The notes: generated by a model not told the origin, from the letters alone. A DNA stretch of 64,000 bases from an uncultured Chlorobiaceae bacterium (GCA_903882665.1 CAIRXW010000021.1:1-64000), one strand, 5' to 3'; positions 46,601-55,602 are shown, counted from the stretch's first letter. A program made the numbers and translations.

Positions 46601-47330
46601 CGGATGTGGTTCAGAGCGGATGAACTCAACCATTTCAATGGCGGCGCTGCATCTGCTGCTTGAGCTGGGTGCGCGAGTGGTGCTTCCGCCTCCGTTTCTC
46701 TGCTGCGGCTTTCCGGCGCATGTCAATGCAAAGAGCGATCACTATTCAAGCATTGTGTTGCGCAATACCGTGATCTTCAGCCAGATCAGGGAGATGTTCT
46801 CCTATCTGGATTTTGATGCCTGCGTGGTGACTTGTGGCACCTGCATGGAGGGGCTTGATGCAATGGAAACCGGCAGGGTTTTTGGCGGAAAGATCGTCGA
46901 TATTGCGCTCTATGCCCTTGGGAAAGGGCTGAGGCTTGAAGGGGAGGGAGATTACCTTTACCATGCTCCCTGTCACGACTCGCTCTCTGGTCAAGCGCGT
47001 GAAACCCTGCAAAGTCTGGGTGGGTTTGGCCGGGTGACTGCGGTGCCGCACTGTTGTTCCGAAGCAGGCACGCTGGCTCTGTCGCGTCCGGATATTACCG
47101 ATTCCATGCTTCAACGCAAAAGGGATGCCATTACGGAGCTTATGCATGGAAAAGAGAGAGCTGTCATTTTGACCAACTGCCCGTCGTGCGTACAGGGGTT
47201 GGGTAGAAACCTTGATCTTGGACTGGAGCCACAGCATCTTGTTGTGGCTCTGGCTGAAAAACAGTCGGGCTCCGGCTGGATGGAGCTGATGCGTAAACAG
47301 GTGTCGAGGGGATCAGCGGTCAGCTTTTAG
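43674..47330 (+). CDS. GlcD-GlcF-like FAD/iron-sulfur oxidoreductase with DUF3683 N-terminus
   Basis: A 1218-residue fusion. Residues ~15-110 form a helical DUF3683-like domain. Then comes an FAD_binding_4/PCMH domain (IIPRGAGTGLTGGAVPL, TVGGNIAENAGGK), the FAD-oxidase C domain (HMHAGDGNVHVNVP), two 4Fe-4S motifs (CIRCGKCKTDC and CTICHKCLKPCP) and C-terminal CCG cysteine domains (FPGCG, CGTCMEG, CCSEAGT, NCPSC). It probably oxidises a 2-hydroxy acid such as D-lactate or glycolate and passes electrons to the quinone pool. The substrate is unknown. Confidence 0.9.
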   Translation: MMLTTATEVAHVPVNAPREIPFNYTSAGDRQAISFLLGPDIVQMLDELRDLRVTGRSARLLMGIIGEILIHRRNPYLFQELVNSSARRRRLFERAFAELDTIADMANGEARVSSIVGAVREQLERFRSAVEKAPELRRRMKRELGAVVGVKNVLFDPFSLVAHATDATDWRLHLPSAVVTPDEESQVAPLITAIAALGLNIIPRGAGTGLTGGAVPLRSRCVIINTEKLNRVRGISVRDFQLKNGQISQASVIELEAGVITERAMEEADEHGLVFATDPTSEWACTVGGNIAENAGGKMAVRWGTCIDNLLEWRMAMPSGENWTVKRADHQLRKIMHEDRVLFEVWNESGKRIDRIELSGTDIRKKGLWKDITNKALGGVPGLQKEGTDGVITSALFVLYPKYPEKRTLCLEFFGPDMDEASRVILELSKIFPLHSENREALLALEHFDDEYIRAIDYKVKAPRAQTPKAVLLIDIAGNSASEVQSGVERVERLLEPHPNTLMFLARDNAEAIRFWADRKKLGAIARRTNAFKLNEDIVIPLEALAEFSRFIDRLNIEEERYAQRRFVERARDLLATSTVSGDGGQFASKIPAGVELCRMFSGKIDAESEESLRSLAVVHELRSELGELVQGYPDMEAALYGAYQHVRDRRIVLATHMHAGDGNVHVNVPVLSNDRPMLERADKVIDHVMEKVVSLGGVVSGEHGIGVTKLKYLDPAIVEELSRYRRRVDPKGIMNPGKLDDYELLDYIFTPSFNRLELEAHILRRAQIEVLSKKVDYCIRCGKCKTDCCVYYPSRGMFYHPRNKNLAIGSLIEALLFDAQRERTTDFALLKWLEEVADHCTICHKCLKPCPVDIDSGEVSVLEREILSEWGFKHTSPVTELTLRYLESRSPALNALFRRAVLRIGGAVQRAGTRLTSPLQPENDPPALYPLRLLRSAVPPVPEYTLRDLLPECGPNQVLVFEPAGEVRSNVFYFPGCGSERMNSTISMAALHLLLELGARVVLPPPFLCCGFPAHVNAKSDHYSSIVLRNTVIFSQIREMFSYLDFDACVVTCGTCMEGLDAMETGRVFGGKIVDIALYALGKGLRLEGEGDYLYHAPCHDSLSGQARETLQSLGGFGRVTAVPHCCSEAGTLALSRPDITDSMLQRKRDAITELMHGKERAVILTNCPSCVQGLGRNLDLGLEPQHLVVALAEKQSGSGWMELMRKQVSRGSAVSF

Positions 47331-47342
47331 CTGGCTAATCCG

Positions 47343-48332
47343 CTAATCATCTTCCCGTTCGCGCTCCCTGCTTCCATTGCGATGGCATCTGATGCAGTTC
47401 TGATAGTTATAAATACCTTCTTCACGATGTTCTTCGGCAATAGTTGATGGCGAGTGCTCGTGGCAGCCGTAGCAGGTATACTGCTTGTAATTGGCCGGAT
47501 TGGTGTGGCAGGTTTTGCAGCTTGCCTGATGATCACTATCGAGCCGGAAATAGCGGTCATGGTTGAATGTTGCCGGTTTCCAGCGGCTGGTACTGTGGCA
47601 TGTTGCACAGCTTGCCTCTGAAGTGCGATGCAGATTATCACTGGGCTGGTCAGCCTTGTGGCAACTGATACACTGTTTTCCTGAAGCGGCAAACTTTTTG
47701 TGATCGAATGTTGCGGGTTTCCATCTGTTCGTGCTGTGGCACTCGGAGCAGGCCGCCTTTACCTCACGGTGCAGCCGGTCATTTGGCTGATCGGTTTTAT
47801 GGCAAGTTATGCAGCTATTCTGGATTGATGTTGCGAGCCTTTTGTGATCGAATGTTGCAGGCTTCCATTCTTTGATACGATGGCACTCACTGCAATTTCC
47901 TGTTGCATAGCGATGCAGGTTGTCTGCCGGTTTTTGATTTTTGTGACAGGCCGTGCAGTTTTTCTGGAGCGATAGGGTCAGCAAGGTGTGCTTGAACGTT
48001 TTGATCGCCTTTACAGCCTCTTTTCCCTTGTGGTCAGTATGGCAGTCGATGCAGGAACTTGAAGAAAGTCCTTTGTGAAAAAGAACCTTCGATGAATCTT
48101 TTGGAAGAGAGGCACCGGCGACATTTTTGACGCCAATGGAACCCTCTTTGTGACAGGTAACGCACTGTACTGACGTTACCCCTTGAAATGGAGTGTGGCA
48201 GCTCAGGCACTCTCTTTTCAGAGCATGATGGCCCTTCATGAGTGTACCGGGGTCGAGCAGCACATCGGGAAATTTTATGGCAAGCGCTGCAAGAATGATG
48301 AGAGAGACGATAAAGGTATAAAGGGGTTTCAT
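47343..48332 (-). CDS. dodecaheme c-type cytochrome
   Basis: A 329-residue periplasmic cytochrome with an N-terminal signal/anchor segment (LYTFIVSLIILAALAIKF) and twelve CxxCH heme motifs. The central part is a repeat: SECH...WKPATFDHK occurs three times (the third with N for D), each followed by a CITCH/CISCH-type heme and QPxDxLHR. The arrangement resembles cytochrome c7/class III-like electron conduits. The downstream gene in the operon is a membrane b-type protein, so they probably carry electrons between quinone pool and periplasm. Confidence 0.9.
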   Translation of the reverse strand: MKPLYTFIVSLIILAALAIKFPDVLLDPGTLMKGHHALKRECLSCHTPFQGVTSVQCVTCHKEGSIGVKNVAGASLPKDSSKVLFHKGLSSSSCIDCHTDHKGKEAVKAIKTFKHTLLTLSLQKNCTACHKNQKPADNLHRYATGNCSECHRIKEWKPATFDHKRLATSIQNSCITCHKTDQPNDRLHREVKAACSECHSTNRWKPATFDHKKFAASGKQCISCHKADQPSDNLHRTSEASCATCHSTSRWKPATFNHDRYFRLDSDHQASCKTCHTNPANYKQYTCYGCHEHSPSTIAEEHREEGIYNYQNCIRCHRNGSREREREDD

Positions 48333-48339
48333 CAGCCTA

Positions 48340-48918
48340 TTATTTCCAGTTCCAAAAGAAAAGTATGGAGAAAATATGTGTCACGGTTAAGGCGAGTAAA
48401 AGGGAGACCATGGGCATGTGCACCATTCTCCATTGCTCAAGAGTCTTGACGGTCAGGCTGTCCCAGTAGTGTTGCTGCTCAATCTCCTCGTCTACCGTAG
48501 CATTGATTCCAGGTTGGTTCATATTTATTTTCACCTCTTCCTTGACTTTTTTGAGCAGATATTGCCCGACATGGCCGCTGGCGGTTACCACCATCATCAG
48601 GAAGGTCGCCGCCCAGGGTAAAATTGCGTTGAAATGGATCCCTGAATGGACAATGATCATCAGGGTACCTATCCAGCCGGTATTACAGTGTAGTTTGAGA
48701 AGTGTTTTGAGTGTGCCGTTCCTGATAACTTTTTTCTTTCGGGCGGAATAGCCAAAGGAGATTGCAAAAAAAAGAGTTCCGCCAATGCCAAGATATCGCC
48801 CGATCCATACAAGATGAACAACATGCAGGAGGTAGTCAAGTGATATTGCGGCAATAATCAGCAGCAGATAAGAGATTGTCAGCGGCAATGTTCGTTGTAC
48901 AAGGACAGATTTCCACAT
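48340..48918 (-). CDS. b-type cytochrome-like membrane protein
   Basis: A 192-residue protein with about five TM segments and histidines suited to heme ligation: LLHVVHLVW, LLKLHCNTGW, MIIVHSGIHFNA and LTVTHIFS, with a MRMVHMP-type turn. This is the kind of pattern seen in cytochrome b561/ferric reductase-like proteins. It is followed, 7 bases later on the same strand, by the 12-heme cytochrome c, so a quinol-to-cytochrome relay is likely. The family name is not certain. Confidence 0.6.
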   Translation of the reverse strand: MWKSVLVQRTLPLTISYLLLIIAAISLDYLLHVVHLVWIGRYLGIGGTLFFAISFGYSARKKKVIRNGTLKTLLKLHCNTGWIGTLMIIVHSGIHFNAILPWAATFLMMVVTASGHVGQYLLKKVKEEVKINMNQPGINATVDEEIEQQHYWDSLTVKTLEQWRMVHMPMVSLLLALTVTHIFSILFFWNWK

Positions 48919-49199
48919 GGTTCAACATCGTTAAAAGTAGTCATGAGTTTTCAATTGGAAAAGATATTCTTTGCTGCTTAAAAGAGTCTGAAAAGAGCCT
49001 TAATAATTGCTTAAAATCAATGGATAGAGGGAAGTAAGCCATTTCAGACGAATGCGATACATTTTTTACCATCATCTTGAGTTTCTGGTTGCCTGGGCTA
49101 CTGCGTGAACCTAAAAAAATTGCTCTCTTCTTCTCTTGTTTTTGTAAGTTCTTTCGATGAGTATCTTTGATAATTGACAAATGTAATGGGGGGTGGGGA

Positions 49200-49436
49200 A
49201 TGGATGAACAAAAATCTCAGGATGAGCAGAAGGTTGTGGTTACGTGTCAGGTTACCGATATCCGTATGCCCTTCTGGTCGATGGTTGTGTTTATGGTGAA
49301 GTGGGTTTTTGCCAGTATTCCTGCCATGATAATTTTCTCTTTGGTGGCAGGAGGTATCATGGCCGTTTTGAGTATCGTGTTTGGTACCATGTGGGGATTT
49401 CATGGCATGTTTCGCGAGATCAGATTGCCATTCTGA
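49200..49436 (+). CDS. small membrane protein of unknown function
   Basis: A 78-residue protein with one or two hydrophobic segments (FWSMVVFMVKWVFAS and MIIFSLVAGGIMAVLSIVF). The track starts at 49167; the ATG at 49200 follows a ggtgggga ribosome site. No family recognised. The N-terminus is short and acidic (MDEQKSQDEQ). It lies 42 bases upstream of an aminotransferase on the same strand. Confidence 0.55.
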   Translation: MDEQKSQDEQKVVVTCQVTDIRMPFWSMVVFMVKWVFASIPAMIIFSLVAGGIMAVLSIVFGTMWGFHGMFREIRLPF

Positions 49437-49478
49437 ACCAGGTATATTTCTTCCGTTTCGGTAAAAAAAATTGAACTC

Positions 49479-50636
49479 ATGGGGTTGACACTAAGTGATC
49501 GGCATGCTTGTGTGCTGCAGTCGGAAATTCGTAACATGTCGATTGAGTGCCGTCGGGTTGGTGGAATCAATCTTGCCCAGGGAGTCTGTGATACTCCTGT
49601 GCCAGAATCCGTTCTTCAGGGTGCGGTGGAGGCTATCGGGCAGGGCATAAACAGCTACACTCATTATGCCGGTCTGCCTCAGTTGCGCGAGGCTCTTGCT
49701 CTCAAGCAGAAGAGGTTTTCTTCTGTTACGTTTGACCCGGATTGTGAGATCATTGTCAGTGCCGGAGCAACGGGTGCATTGTATTGCGCGTTTCAGGCTT
49801 TGCTCAATCCGGGAGATGAGGTGATTGTGTTTGAGCCTTTTTACGGCTACCATATCAGTACATTGCAGGCCGCAGAGGCTTTACCGGTCTATCTTCCGCT
49901 GAATCCACCGGAGTGGTCGTTCACCGCTCATGATCTTGAACTTGTTGTTTCTTCCCGTACCCGAGGCATTATCGTCAATACCCCGGCAAATCCTTCAGGC
50001 AAGGTTTTCTCGTCTGATGAACTTGAGATCATCGCCGGTTTTGCGGAACGCTACGACCTGTTTGTTTTTACTGATGAGATTTACGAGCATTTTGTTTATG
50101 GCGATAATGCCCATCGCACTTTTGCCTCTTTGCCTGGGATGAGGGAGCGTACCATTACCGTTTCAGGTTCTTCAAAAACCTTCAGTGTTACGGGCTGGAG
50201 GATCGGTTACCTCTTTTGTGATGCCCGGTGGGCCCAGGCAATCGGATATTTCAATGATCTTGTCTATGTGTGCGCTCCAGCCCCTCTACAGGCCGGTGTC
50301 GCCAGGGGAGTGCGGGAGCTTGGTGACGATTACTACCACAATCTCTCCCTTGCACATCAGGCAAAGCGTGACCGCTTTTGTGAGGCTCTCTCTCATGCTG
50401 GAATGCATCCCTATATTCCTGACGGAGCCTATTATGTGCTTGCCGATGTTTCCCGTATTCCTGGTAGTACAGGCAAGGAACGGGCACTGCACATTCTGCT
50501 GAAAACAGGTGTGGCCAGCGTTCCGGGCGGTGCTTTTTATCATGACAAAAAGGGAGAGAAGATGGTTCGTTTTTGCTTTGCCAAGGAGGATGCCGTGCTT
50601 GACGAAGCCATTCGACGCCTTCAGCTTCTTGCCTGA
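49479..50636 (+). CDS. class I/II PLP aminotransferase
   Basis: Fold-type I aminotransferase of 385 residues. Visible: the NLAQG block, TPANPSGKVFS with the PLP-contacting Asn, FTDEIYEHF, the PLP lysine in SGSSKTFSVTGWRIGY, and MVRFCFA with the carboxylate-binding Arg. It most resembles methionine/kynurenine-type or aspartate aminotransferase family members. The substrate is not clear. Confidence 0.88.
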   Translation: MGLTLSDRHACVLQSEIRNMSIECRRVGGINLAQGVCDTPVPESVLQGAVEAIGQGINSYTHYAGLPQLREALALKQKRFSSVTFDPDCEIIVSAGATGALYCAFQALLNPGDEVIVFEPFYGYHISTLQAAEALPVYLPLNPPEWSFTAHDLELVVSSRTRGIIVNTPANPSGKVFSSDELEIIAGFAERYDLFVFTDEIYEHFVYGDNAHRTFASLPGMRERTITVSGSSKTFSVTGWRIGYLFCDARWAQAIGYFNDLVYVCAPAPLQAGVARGVRELGDDYYHNLSLAHQAKRDRFCEALSHAGMHPYIPDGAYYVLADVSRIPGSTGKERALHILLKTGVASVPGGAFYHDKKGEKMVRFCFAKEDAVLDEAIRRLQLLA

Positions 50637-50664
50637 ATTTTTAACATAAATCAGAGGAATACGT

Positions 50665-51486
50665 ATGAGAAATGGGTTGATCAGGATTGCCGGATTTGTT
50701 GTACTGTTGTTTTCCCTGGCCGGTTGCCTCGAGATCAGTACGATCGTCAGCGTTAAACCGGACGGAACAGGGACTGTTTCCGAGCAGATGTTGATGAGCA
50801 AGAGCTCTTTCAGCGGGATGGTTCTTGCTGATGGGGATAAAAAAGGGCAATCTGGTCAGCTTCCCGGTAAAGAAGCATTTGAAAAGAAGTCGCTGGGGAT
50901 GGGTGAAGGGGTGCATTTTGTTTCGGTTCGTCCGATTGTAAAGAAAACGCAGTCAGGATATGAGGCGCTCTACTCATTCAGGGATATCAATCTGTTGCAG
51001 GTTAACAGTGGCCCTGATAACGCTGTTTCAGCCGATTCAACTTCCGGTGAGCAATCCCCGAAAAAGAACAGGCAGTCTGTCCGATTCTCACTGAAAGAGG
51101 GTTCTCCATCGAGGCTTGTTATTGTGATGGATCAGGAAAAAAAGGCTTCATTATCTAACTCTCCTGATGCAGCAAAGCCTCAGCAAAATGCCGAGCAACT
51201 GAAAATGGCAATAAGTATCATGAAACAGTTTCTCAAGGGGATGAGAGTGTTTATGGCCGTAGATGTCAATGGATCGATACTCAGTACCAATGCGACGTAT
51301 CGAAAAGAAAAGAGAATTACCTTGATGGATGTTGATTTCGACAAGTTGTTGGCCAAACCGAAACAGTTTGCATCATTTGCAGCTCTTGGCTCTGACCCTT
51401 CTTCAGAAGAGATGCAGAAAATCCTGAAAAAAATTCCAGGAATCAAGCTGGAAACACAAAAGGAGGTTAATGTGAGTTTTAAGTAA
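50665..51486 (+). CDS. predicted lipoprotein of unknown function
   Basis: A 273-residue lipoprotein: N-terminal signal MRNGLIRIAGFVVLLFSLAGC with lipobox LAGC, then a secreted domain starting EISTIVSVKPDGTGTVSEQM, a low-complexity linker (SADSTSGEQSPKKNRQ) and a KKAS-rich middle. The beginning resembles lipoproteins with a GxGTVxExMxM-type beta start. The role is unknown. Confidence 0.7.
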   Translation: MRNGLIRIAGFVVLLFSLAGCLEISTIVSVKPDGTGTVSEQMLMSKSSFSGMVLADGDKKGQSGQLPGKEAFEKKSLGMGEGVHFVSVRPIVKKTQSGYEALYSFRDINLLQVNSGPDNAVSADSTSGEQSPKKNRQSVRFSLKEGSPSRLVIVMDQEKKASLSNSPDAAKPQQNAEQLKMAISIMKQFLKGMRVFMAVDVNGSILSTNATYRKEKRITLMDVDFDKLLAKPKQFASFAALGSDPSSEEMQKILKKIPGIKLETQKEVNVSFK

Positions 51487-51519
51487 AGAGGCAAGGGGGG
51501 ATGTATTGCATTAATAAAA

Positions 51520-51927
51520 CTGAAACCGAAAGCTATAAGCCGAATTCTGTGGATTACCCGGGAACCCCGGGTAAAGCTGCAGCCATTTATCTGATGCGGC
51601 TTACCCGAGAACTCTCCTTTCGGAATTGAACGGGCCGCTCTTTATCCCCCGAGGGGAAAAGTCCTCTTATTTAGCCTTGCTTCGGGGAGGTTTGCCAAGC
51701 ACATTCCATTACTGCAATGTCTGGTGGTCTCTTACACCCCCGTTTCACCCTTACTCCGGACGTCCGGAGCGGTCTGTTTTCTGTTGCACTCTCTGTGACA
51801 AGCGGCTTGCGCCGTCATCCCCGGGCTTGAGTTTTGTGACTCTCGACCGGCACCCTGCCCTGTGAAGTTCGGACTTTCCTCCATGCAGCCTTGCGGTTGC
51901 ACGGCGACTGCACACTTGCGGTTTCAG
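51520..51927 (-). ncRNA. rnpB: RNase P RNA component
   Basis: On the minus strand the conserved RNase P cores are present: GAGGAAAGTCCG near the 5' end, AGGGTGCCGG, AAACTCAAGCCC, the TAAGGGTGAAA P-loop, and near the 3' end GGCTTATAGCTTTCGG. The P1 stem closes the molecule: CTGAAACCG at the 5' end pairs with CGGTTTCAG at the 3' end, giving about 408 nt. It appears to be bacterial type A. The long ORF 51626-51865 in the track is a shadow of this RNA. Confidence 0.92.
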
Positions 51928-51984
51928 TTTTACAAAGAACGATAATGAATAGAGCGCTCATATTATTGAACGTGCATCTTCTGT

Positions 51985-52785
51985 TTAATCCTGGGCCTCT
52001 TCAAAGAGTCTTTCGTGCACAACGATGCGTCCGCATGACTCACAAAGATAAAATCCACCCTGTACAATCAGTGTGTGACGATTGGTCGGGACCCTCGTGT
52101 TGCAGCCGGAACAGGCGTTGCGGTTCAGCTTTACAACAGCATTGTTCAAGGTACCGCTTCTAAGGTGGTCGTACTTGTCGAGCAGTCTTTTTGCTTCAGT
52201 TGCAATGAGTAAGCGCTGTGCCTTCACCTTTTTTTTCAGCGAACTGACATCTTCGGCTGTTTCAATAACAATGCTGTCGAGCTCCTCTTTTTTCTGCGCA
52301 ATCTGCTTATTCAGATCCTCAAGCTGCTGATGCAGGACATCGTCAGGCATCATCTCTTCAGTAATTTCATCATAGCGATTCTCCGCAATGAGCAGGCGCC
52401 CTTTTTTCTGGATCTCCTGTGATCGCTGTATTGAGTGGACAATATCCTGAAGCTGGATTTCGGCCTGCGCTATCTCTTTTTCTTCGTATTCTATCTGCTT
52501 TGAGAGCGCGTCATACTCCTTGTTGTTGCGGGCAAGTGTCTGCTTCTCCTTGAAGTTCAGGATCTTGTTTTTGCACTCATTGATCGTTTCGTGCAAATGT
52601 GAGCGCGACTTCAGGTGATCATCAGCTATCTTTTTTCGTGATTCGAGCTGGCGATTGGTAAATACCAGATCTTCATCAAGGGCATCAATTTCCTCTGGCA
52701 GCCCTTTTTGAAGGCTGACGATGCTTTCTATCTGATTGTCAAGGTGCTGAAGCCTGACAAGCAGGTTTATTTTTGTATGATCCAC
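51985..52785 (-). CDS. coiled-coil protein with C-terminal zinc ribbon
   Basis: A 266-residue protein of the CT398-type: coiled coils through about residues 5-190 (LQHLDNQIESIV, EEKEIAQAEIQLQD) and a zinc ribbon CSGCNTRVP...CESCG at the end. Such proteins often sit near rnpB or ribosome genes in Chlorobi and related groups; they may bind nucleic acid or chaperone assembly, but the role is unproven. Here it lies between rnpB and tRNA-Leu. Confidence 0.75.
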   Translation of the reverse strand: MDHTKINLLVRLQHLDNQIESIVSLQKGLPEEIDALDEDLVFTNRQLESRKKIADDHLKSRSHLHETINECKNKILNFKEKQTLARNNKEYDALSKQIEYEEKEIAQAEIQLQDIVHSIQRSQEIQKKGRLLIAENRYDEITEEMMPDDVLHQQLEDLNKQIAQKKEELDSIVIETAEDVSSLKKKVKAQRLLIATEAKRLLDKYDHLRSGTLNNAVVKLNRNACSGCNTRVPTNRHTLIVQGGFYLCESCGRIVVHERLFEEAQD

Positions 52786-52816
52786 TACTCCTGATATTTT
52801 GGATTATTAAAAGCAA

Positions 52817-52846
52817 TAAAAAAAGCACCCTCTCAAGAAAAGGTGC
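52817..52846 (-). terminator. hairpin terminator after tRNA-Leu
   Basis: On the minus strand, GCACC-ttttcttgagag-GGTGC is followed by TTTTTTT, a short Rho-independent terminator suited to end the tRNA-Leu transcript. Confidence 0.7.
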
Positions 52847-52946
52847 ATACCTGTGCGTTGTATGTGAAAAACCTGGCCTGAGATGATTCGACTGATGATA
52901 TGTTGTTGAGCGTATTCACGTCTATATCGCCTGTGAAGATTGTTTG

Positions 52947-53028
52947 TGCCCGAAAGGAGACTCGAACTCCTACACCTTGCGGCGCGCGTCCCTGAAACGC
53001 GTGCGTCTACCAATTCCGCCATTCGGGC
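52947..53028 (-). tRNA. tRNA-Leu (CAG)
   Basis: Minus-strand sequence GCCCGAATGGCGGAATTGGT begins a full tRNA. The acceptor stem GCCCGAA pairs with TTCGGGC; the anticodon stem CGCGT/ACGCG encloses TTCAGGG, giving anticodon CAG (reads CUG). The T arm is GGAGTTCGAGTCTCC, and the long variable arm is of the leucine type. The CCA end is not encoded. Confidence 0.94.
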
Positions 53029-53062
53029 ATTCCGCCATGCTCAGACCAGTATAAAAAAAATC

Positions 53063-53245
53063 TTACTTGATCTCCTTGTGCAGGGTATGACGCTGCATGT
53101 TGGGATTGTACTTCTTCAAGATAAGACGTTCTGTGGTATTTTTCTTGTTTTTTGTGGTGGTATATCTGGAAACTGTTTTCCCCTCTTTTTTTGCCTCAGT
53201 GCATTCAAGGGTGATAACGATTCTGTTTTCTTTTCCTTTTGCCAT
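53063..53245 (-). CDS. rpmG: ribosomal protein L33
   Basis: A 60-residue protein matching bacterial L33: [17 protein letters not shown], then [23 protein letters not shown]. It is a component of the 50S subunit. The zinc-type CxxC pairs are absent, so this is the C-minus, zinc-independent form. It shares a strand with tRNA-Leu and may be co-transcribed with it. Confidence 0.95.
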   Translation of the reverse strand: MAKGKENRIVITLECTEAKKEGKTVSRYTTTKNKKNTTERLILKKYNPNMQRHTLHKEIK

Positions 53246-53395
53246 GGTAACTTCAATCAGGTATGTAATTGTAAATAGAACCCAATATAAGGCCTGAAAG
53301 GTGATTTTGCAAGTTATGGGTTTTTTCTTTCTGTGATAACGGTAGAAAAGCTATTTTTAAGCTCTTTATAACCCTTTTAACAGGTAACCGCAACC

Positions 53396-54649
53396 GTGCT
53401 TGACAGTAACTTTTTTCACTATAACGCTGCAACGCTCCATTGCGATGAAGTCAGCCTTGAGGGGCTTGCGGCCATTTTTGGAACTCCTCTGTTTGTGACT
53501 TCCCGGAGAAGTCTCACCGAAAGTTATCAGACTTTTGAGCACGCATTCAAAGAGCTGCCCCATTTTACCTGCTATTCAGTCAAGGCCAATTTTAATCTCA
53601 CGGTTATCCGTACACTTGCTGAACTTGGCTGTGGCTGTGATGTTAATTCCGGCGGAGAACTCTATCGTGCTTTGCAGGCGGGTGTTGCAGCAGAAAAAAT
53701 CATTTTTGCCGGTGTCGGCAAGAGGTCTGACGAGATTGTCTATGCCCTTCAGAGCGGGGTACTCATGCTGAAAGCTGAATCAATGTCGGAACTTCGTGCT
53801 ATCGACCGGATTGCCGGAGAGCTTGGCAAAACAGCCCCGGTTGCTTTAAGGATTAATCCGAATGTGACGGCTGAAACTCATCCCTATATTACCACTGGCG
53901 ACAGCAAGGAGAAGTTTGGTATTGATGAGCTGGAGCTTCCCCGGGTATTTTCCCTTTTCTCTCAGTTGCCGAATCTCAAGCTTGTCGGGCTCGACATGCA
54001 TATCGGATCACAGATTTTTGATCCCCAATATTATGTGGCTGCCACCCTGAAGCTGCTCGCTCTTTTCAAGGAATCGAAAGAGCTTGGCTTTGCTCTCGAA
54101 TTTCTTGATATCGGTGGTGGTTTTCCGGTAACCTACGATCCACTGAAACCGGCGACTCCGATCGAACAGTTTGCTGAAAAGCTTGTTCCGATGCTCCAGC
54201 CGCTTGGCGTGAAGGTGATTTTTGAACCTGGACGCTATCTGGTTGCCAATGCATCGGTATTGCTGACCAGAATTCTCTATAAAAAGAGTAATCATACTGG
54301 CAAACAGTTTTTTGTGGTCGATGCAGGGATGACGGAACTGATTCGTCCGGCGCTTTACCAGTCGCACCATGAGGTTCAGCCGGTGACTTTTCATGAGGAA
54401 ACTATTGTTGCCGATGTTGTTGGTCCGATTTGCGAGTCGAGTGATTTTTTTGCACGCCAGCGCTCAATTGGTGCGGCAGAAGAGGGAGAACTGCTCGCGG
54501 TGATGTCATCGGGAGCTTACGGCGCCGTCATGGGCAGCAATTACAACGGCAGGCTCCGCCCGGCGGAGGTCATGGTGAACGGAAGCGAGGTCAAACTTGT
54601 CCGTAAACGAGAAACCCTTGAACAGCTCGTACAGAATGAGCTGTTCTGA
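53396..54649 (+). CDS. lysA: diaminopimelate decarboxylase
   Basis: Last step of lysine synthesis, meso-diaminopimelate to lysine. A fold-III PLP enzyme: PLP lysine in CYSVKANFN, GLDMHIGSQI, FLDIGGGFPV, FEPGRYLVANA and the catalytic GPICESSD. The normal length of 417 residues and these motifs distinguish it from the decarboxylase at 11.7 kb. The start is GTG 53396. Confidence 0.93.
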   Translation: MLDSNFFHYNAATLHCDEVSLEGLAAIFGTPLFVTSRRSLTESYQTFEHAFKELPHFTCYSVKANFNLTVIRTLAELGCGCDVNSGGELYRALQAGVAAEKIIFAGVGKRSDEIVYALQSGVLMLKAESMSELRAIDRIAGELGKTAPVALRINPNVTAETHPYITTGDSKEKFGIDELELPRVFSLFSQLPNLKLVGLDMHIGSQIFDPQYYVAATLKLLALFKESKELGFALEFLDIGGGFPVTYDPLKPATPIEQFAEKLVPMLQPLGVKVIFEPGRYLVANASVLLTRILYKKSNHTGKQFFVVDAGMTELIRPALYQSHHEVQPVTFHEETIVADVVGPICESSDFFARQRSIGAAEEGELLAVMSSGAYGAVMGSNYNGRLRPAEVMVNGSEVKLVRKRETLEQLVQNELF

Positions 54650-54675
54650 GAAGGGGCGACCCTGTTGTAAAGGGT

Positions 54676-55545
54676 TTACTGGTGGATATTTTTGAAGATT
54701 TTAAGGGTCGCATCGGCCATGTTCAGGGTGTAGAAGTGGATGCCCTTGCTATGATGGTCGATGAGATCCTGAACCTGCGCAGTAGCCCATTCGATACCGA
54801 TTGAGGCTACTTCGCTGTCGTTTTTAGCGTTGAGAATTTTTTTCTGGAGAGTAGCGGGAATTCTTGCGCCAAGTGCCAGTTCCGACATTCTGATCATCCC
54901 TTTGCGTGTGGTGATGGGCATAATCCCCGGAATGATGGGCACGGTAATGCCGCCAAGGGCGCAGCGTTCAACAAAGTCGAAGTAGTCGCGGTTGTCGAAA
55001 AAGAGCTGTGTAACAATATAGTCGGCTCCGGCATCGACCTTTTCTTTCAGATATTCAATCTCTTTCATCCGGTTTGGTGTTTCAGGGTGTCCTTCAGGAA
55101 AGCCTGCAACGCCGATACCGAAATCAGGGTACTCTTTTTTTATGAAGCTAACCAGATCTATGGCATAGGGGAAATCCTTTGTTGCATCGGCCATTGATGC
55201 AATCCCGGCTGGTTTGTCGCCTCTCAGGGCAAGCACATTGTTGATGCCGTGCTCCCGGTAGTTCTGCAGAATGGCTCCGGTTTCCTCTTTGTCGGAGCAG
55301 ATGCAGGTGAGGTGCGATACGACAGTCAGGCCGGTTTCTTTCTGTATTTTTGTTACCAGACTATGGGTTTTTGAACGGGTCGATCCACCGGCTCCATAAG
55401 TAACACTGACGTAGGAGGGGTTGAGCGGAGAGAGTGCTGCAATGGTTTCAAACAGTGTTTCCCACTCTTCATCTTTCTTTGGGGGGAAAAACTCAAAACT
55501 GAAGACAGGTTTGGCGGCAGAGTTCAGTATTTCTTTGACAAGCAT
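54676..55545 (-). CDS. metF: methylenetetrahydrofolate reductase
   Basis: FAD-dependent reductase that makes 5-methyl-THF for methionine synthesis. SFEFFPPKKDEEWETLF at the start, VSVTYGAGGSTR, HLTCICSDKEE, NVLALRGDKP and the late FFDNRDYFDFVERC fit MetF. It converges with lysA and diverges from comEC. Confidence 0.93.
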   Translation of the reverse strand: MLVKEILNSAAKPVFSFEFFPPKKDEEWETLFETIAALSPLNPSYVSVTYGAGGSTRSKTHSLVTKIQKETGLTVVSHLTCICSDKEETGAILQNYREHGINNVLALRGDKPAGIASMADATKDFPYAIDLVSFIKKEYPDFGIGVAGFPEGHPETPNRMKEIEYLKEKVDAGADYIVTQLFFDNRDYFDFVERCALGGITVPIIPGIMPITTRKGMIRMSELALGARIPATLQKKILNAKNDSEVASIGIEWATAQVQDLIDHHSKGIHFYTLNMADATLKIFKNIHQ

Positions 55546-55602
55546 GTCAGCAAGTGAGGTTTAAAGGCTTGAATAAAAAGAAGAATATACAAAAACAATG
55601 AT

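Noticed and set aside
51626-51865. 79-codon plus-strand ORF
   Set aside because: Lies inside the structured RNase P RNA and has no coding signature.
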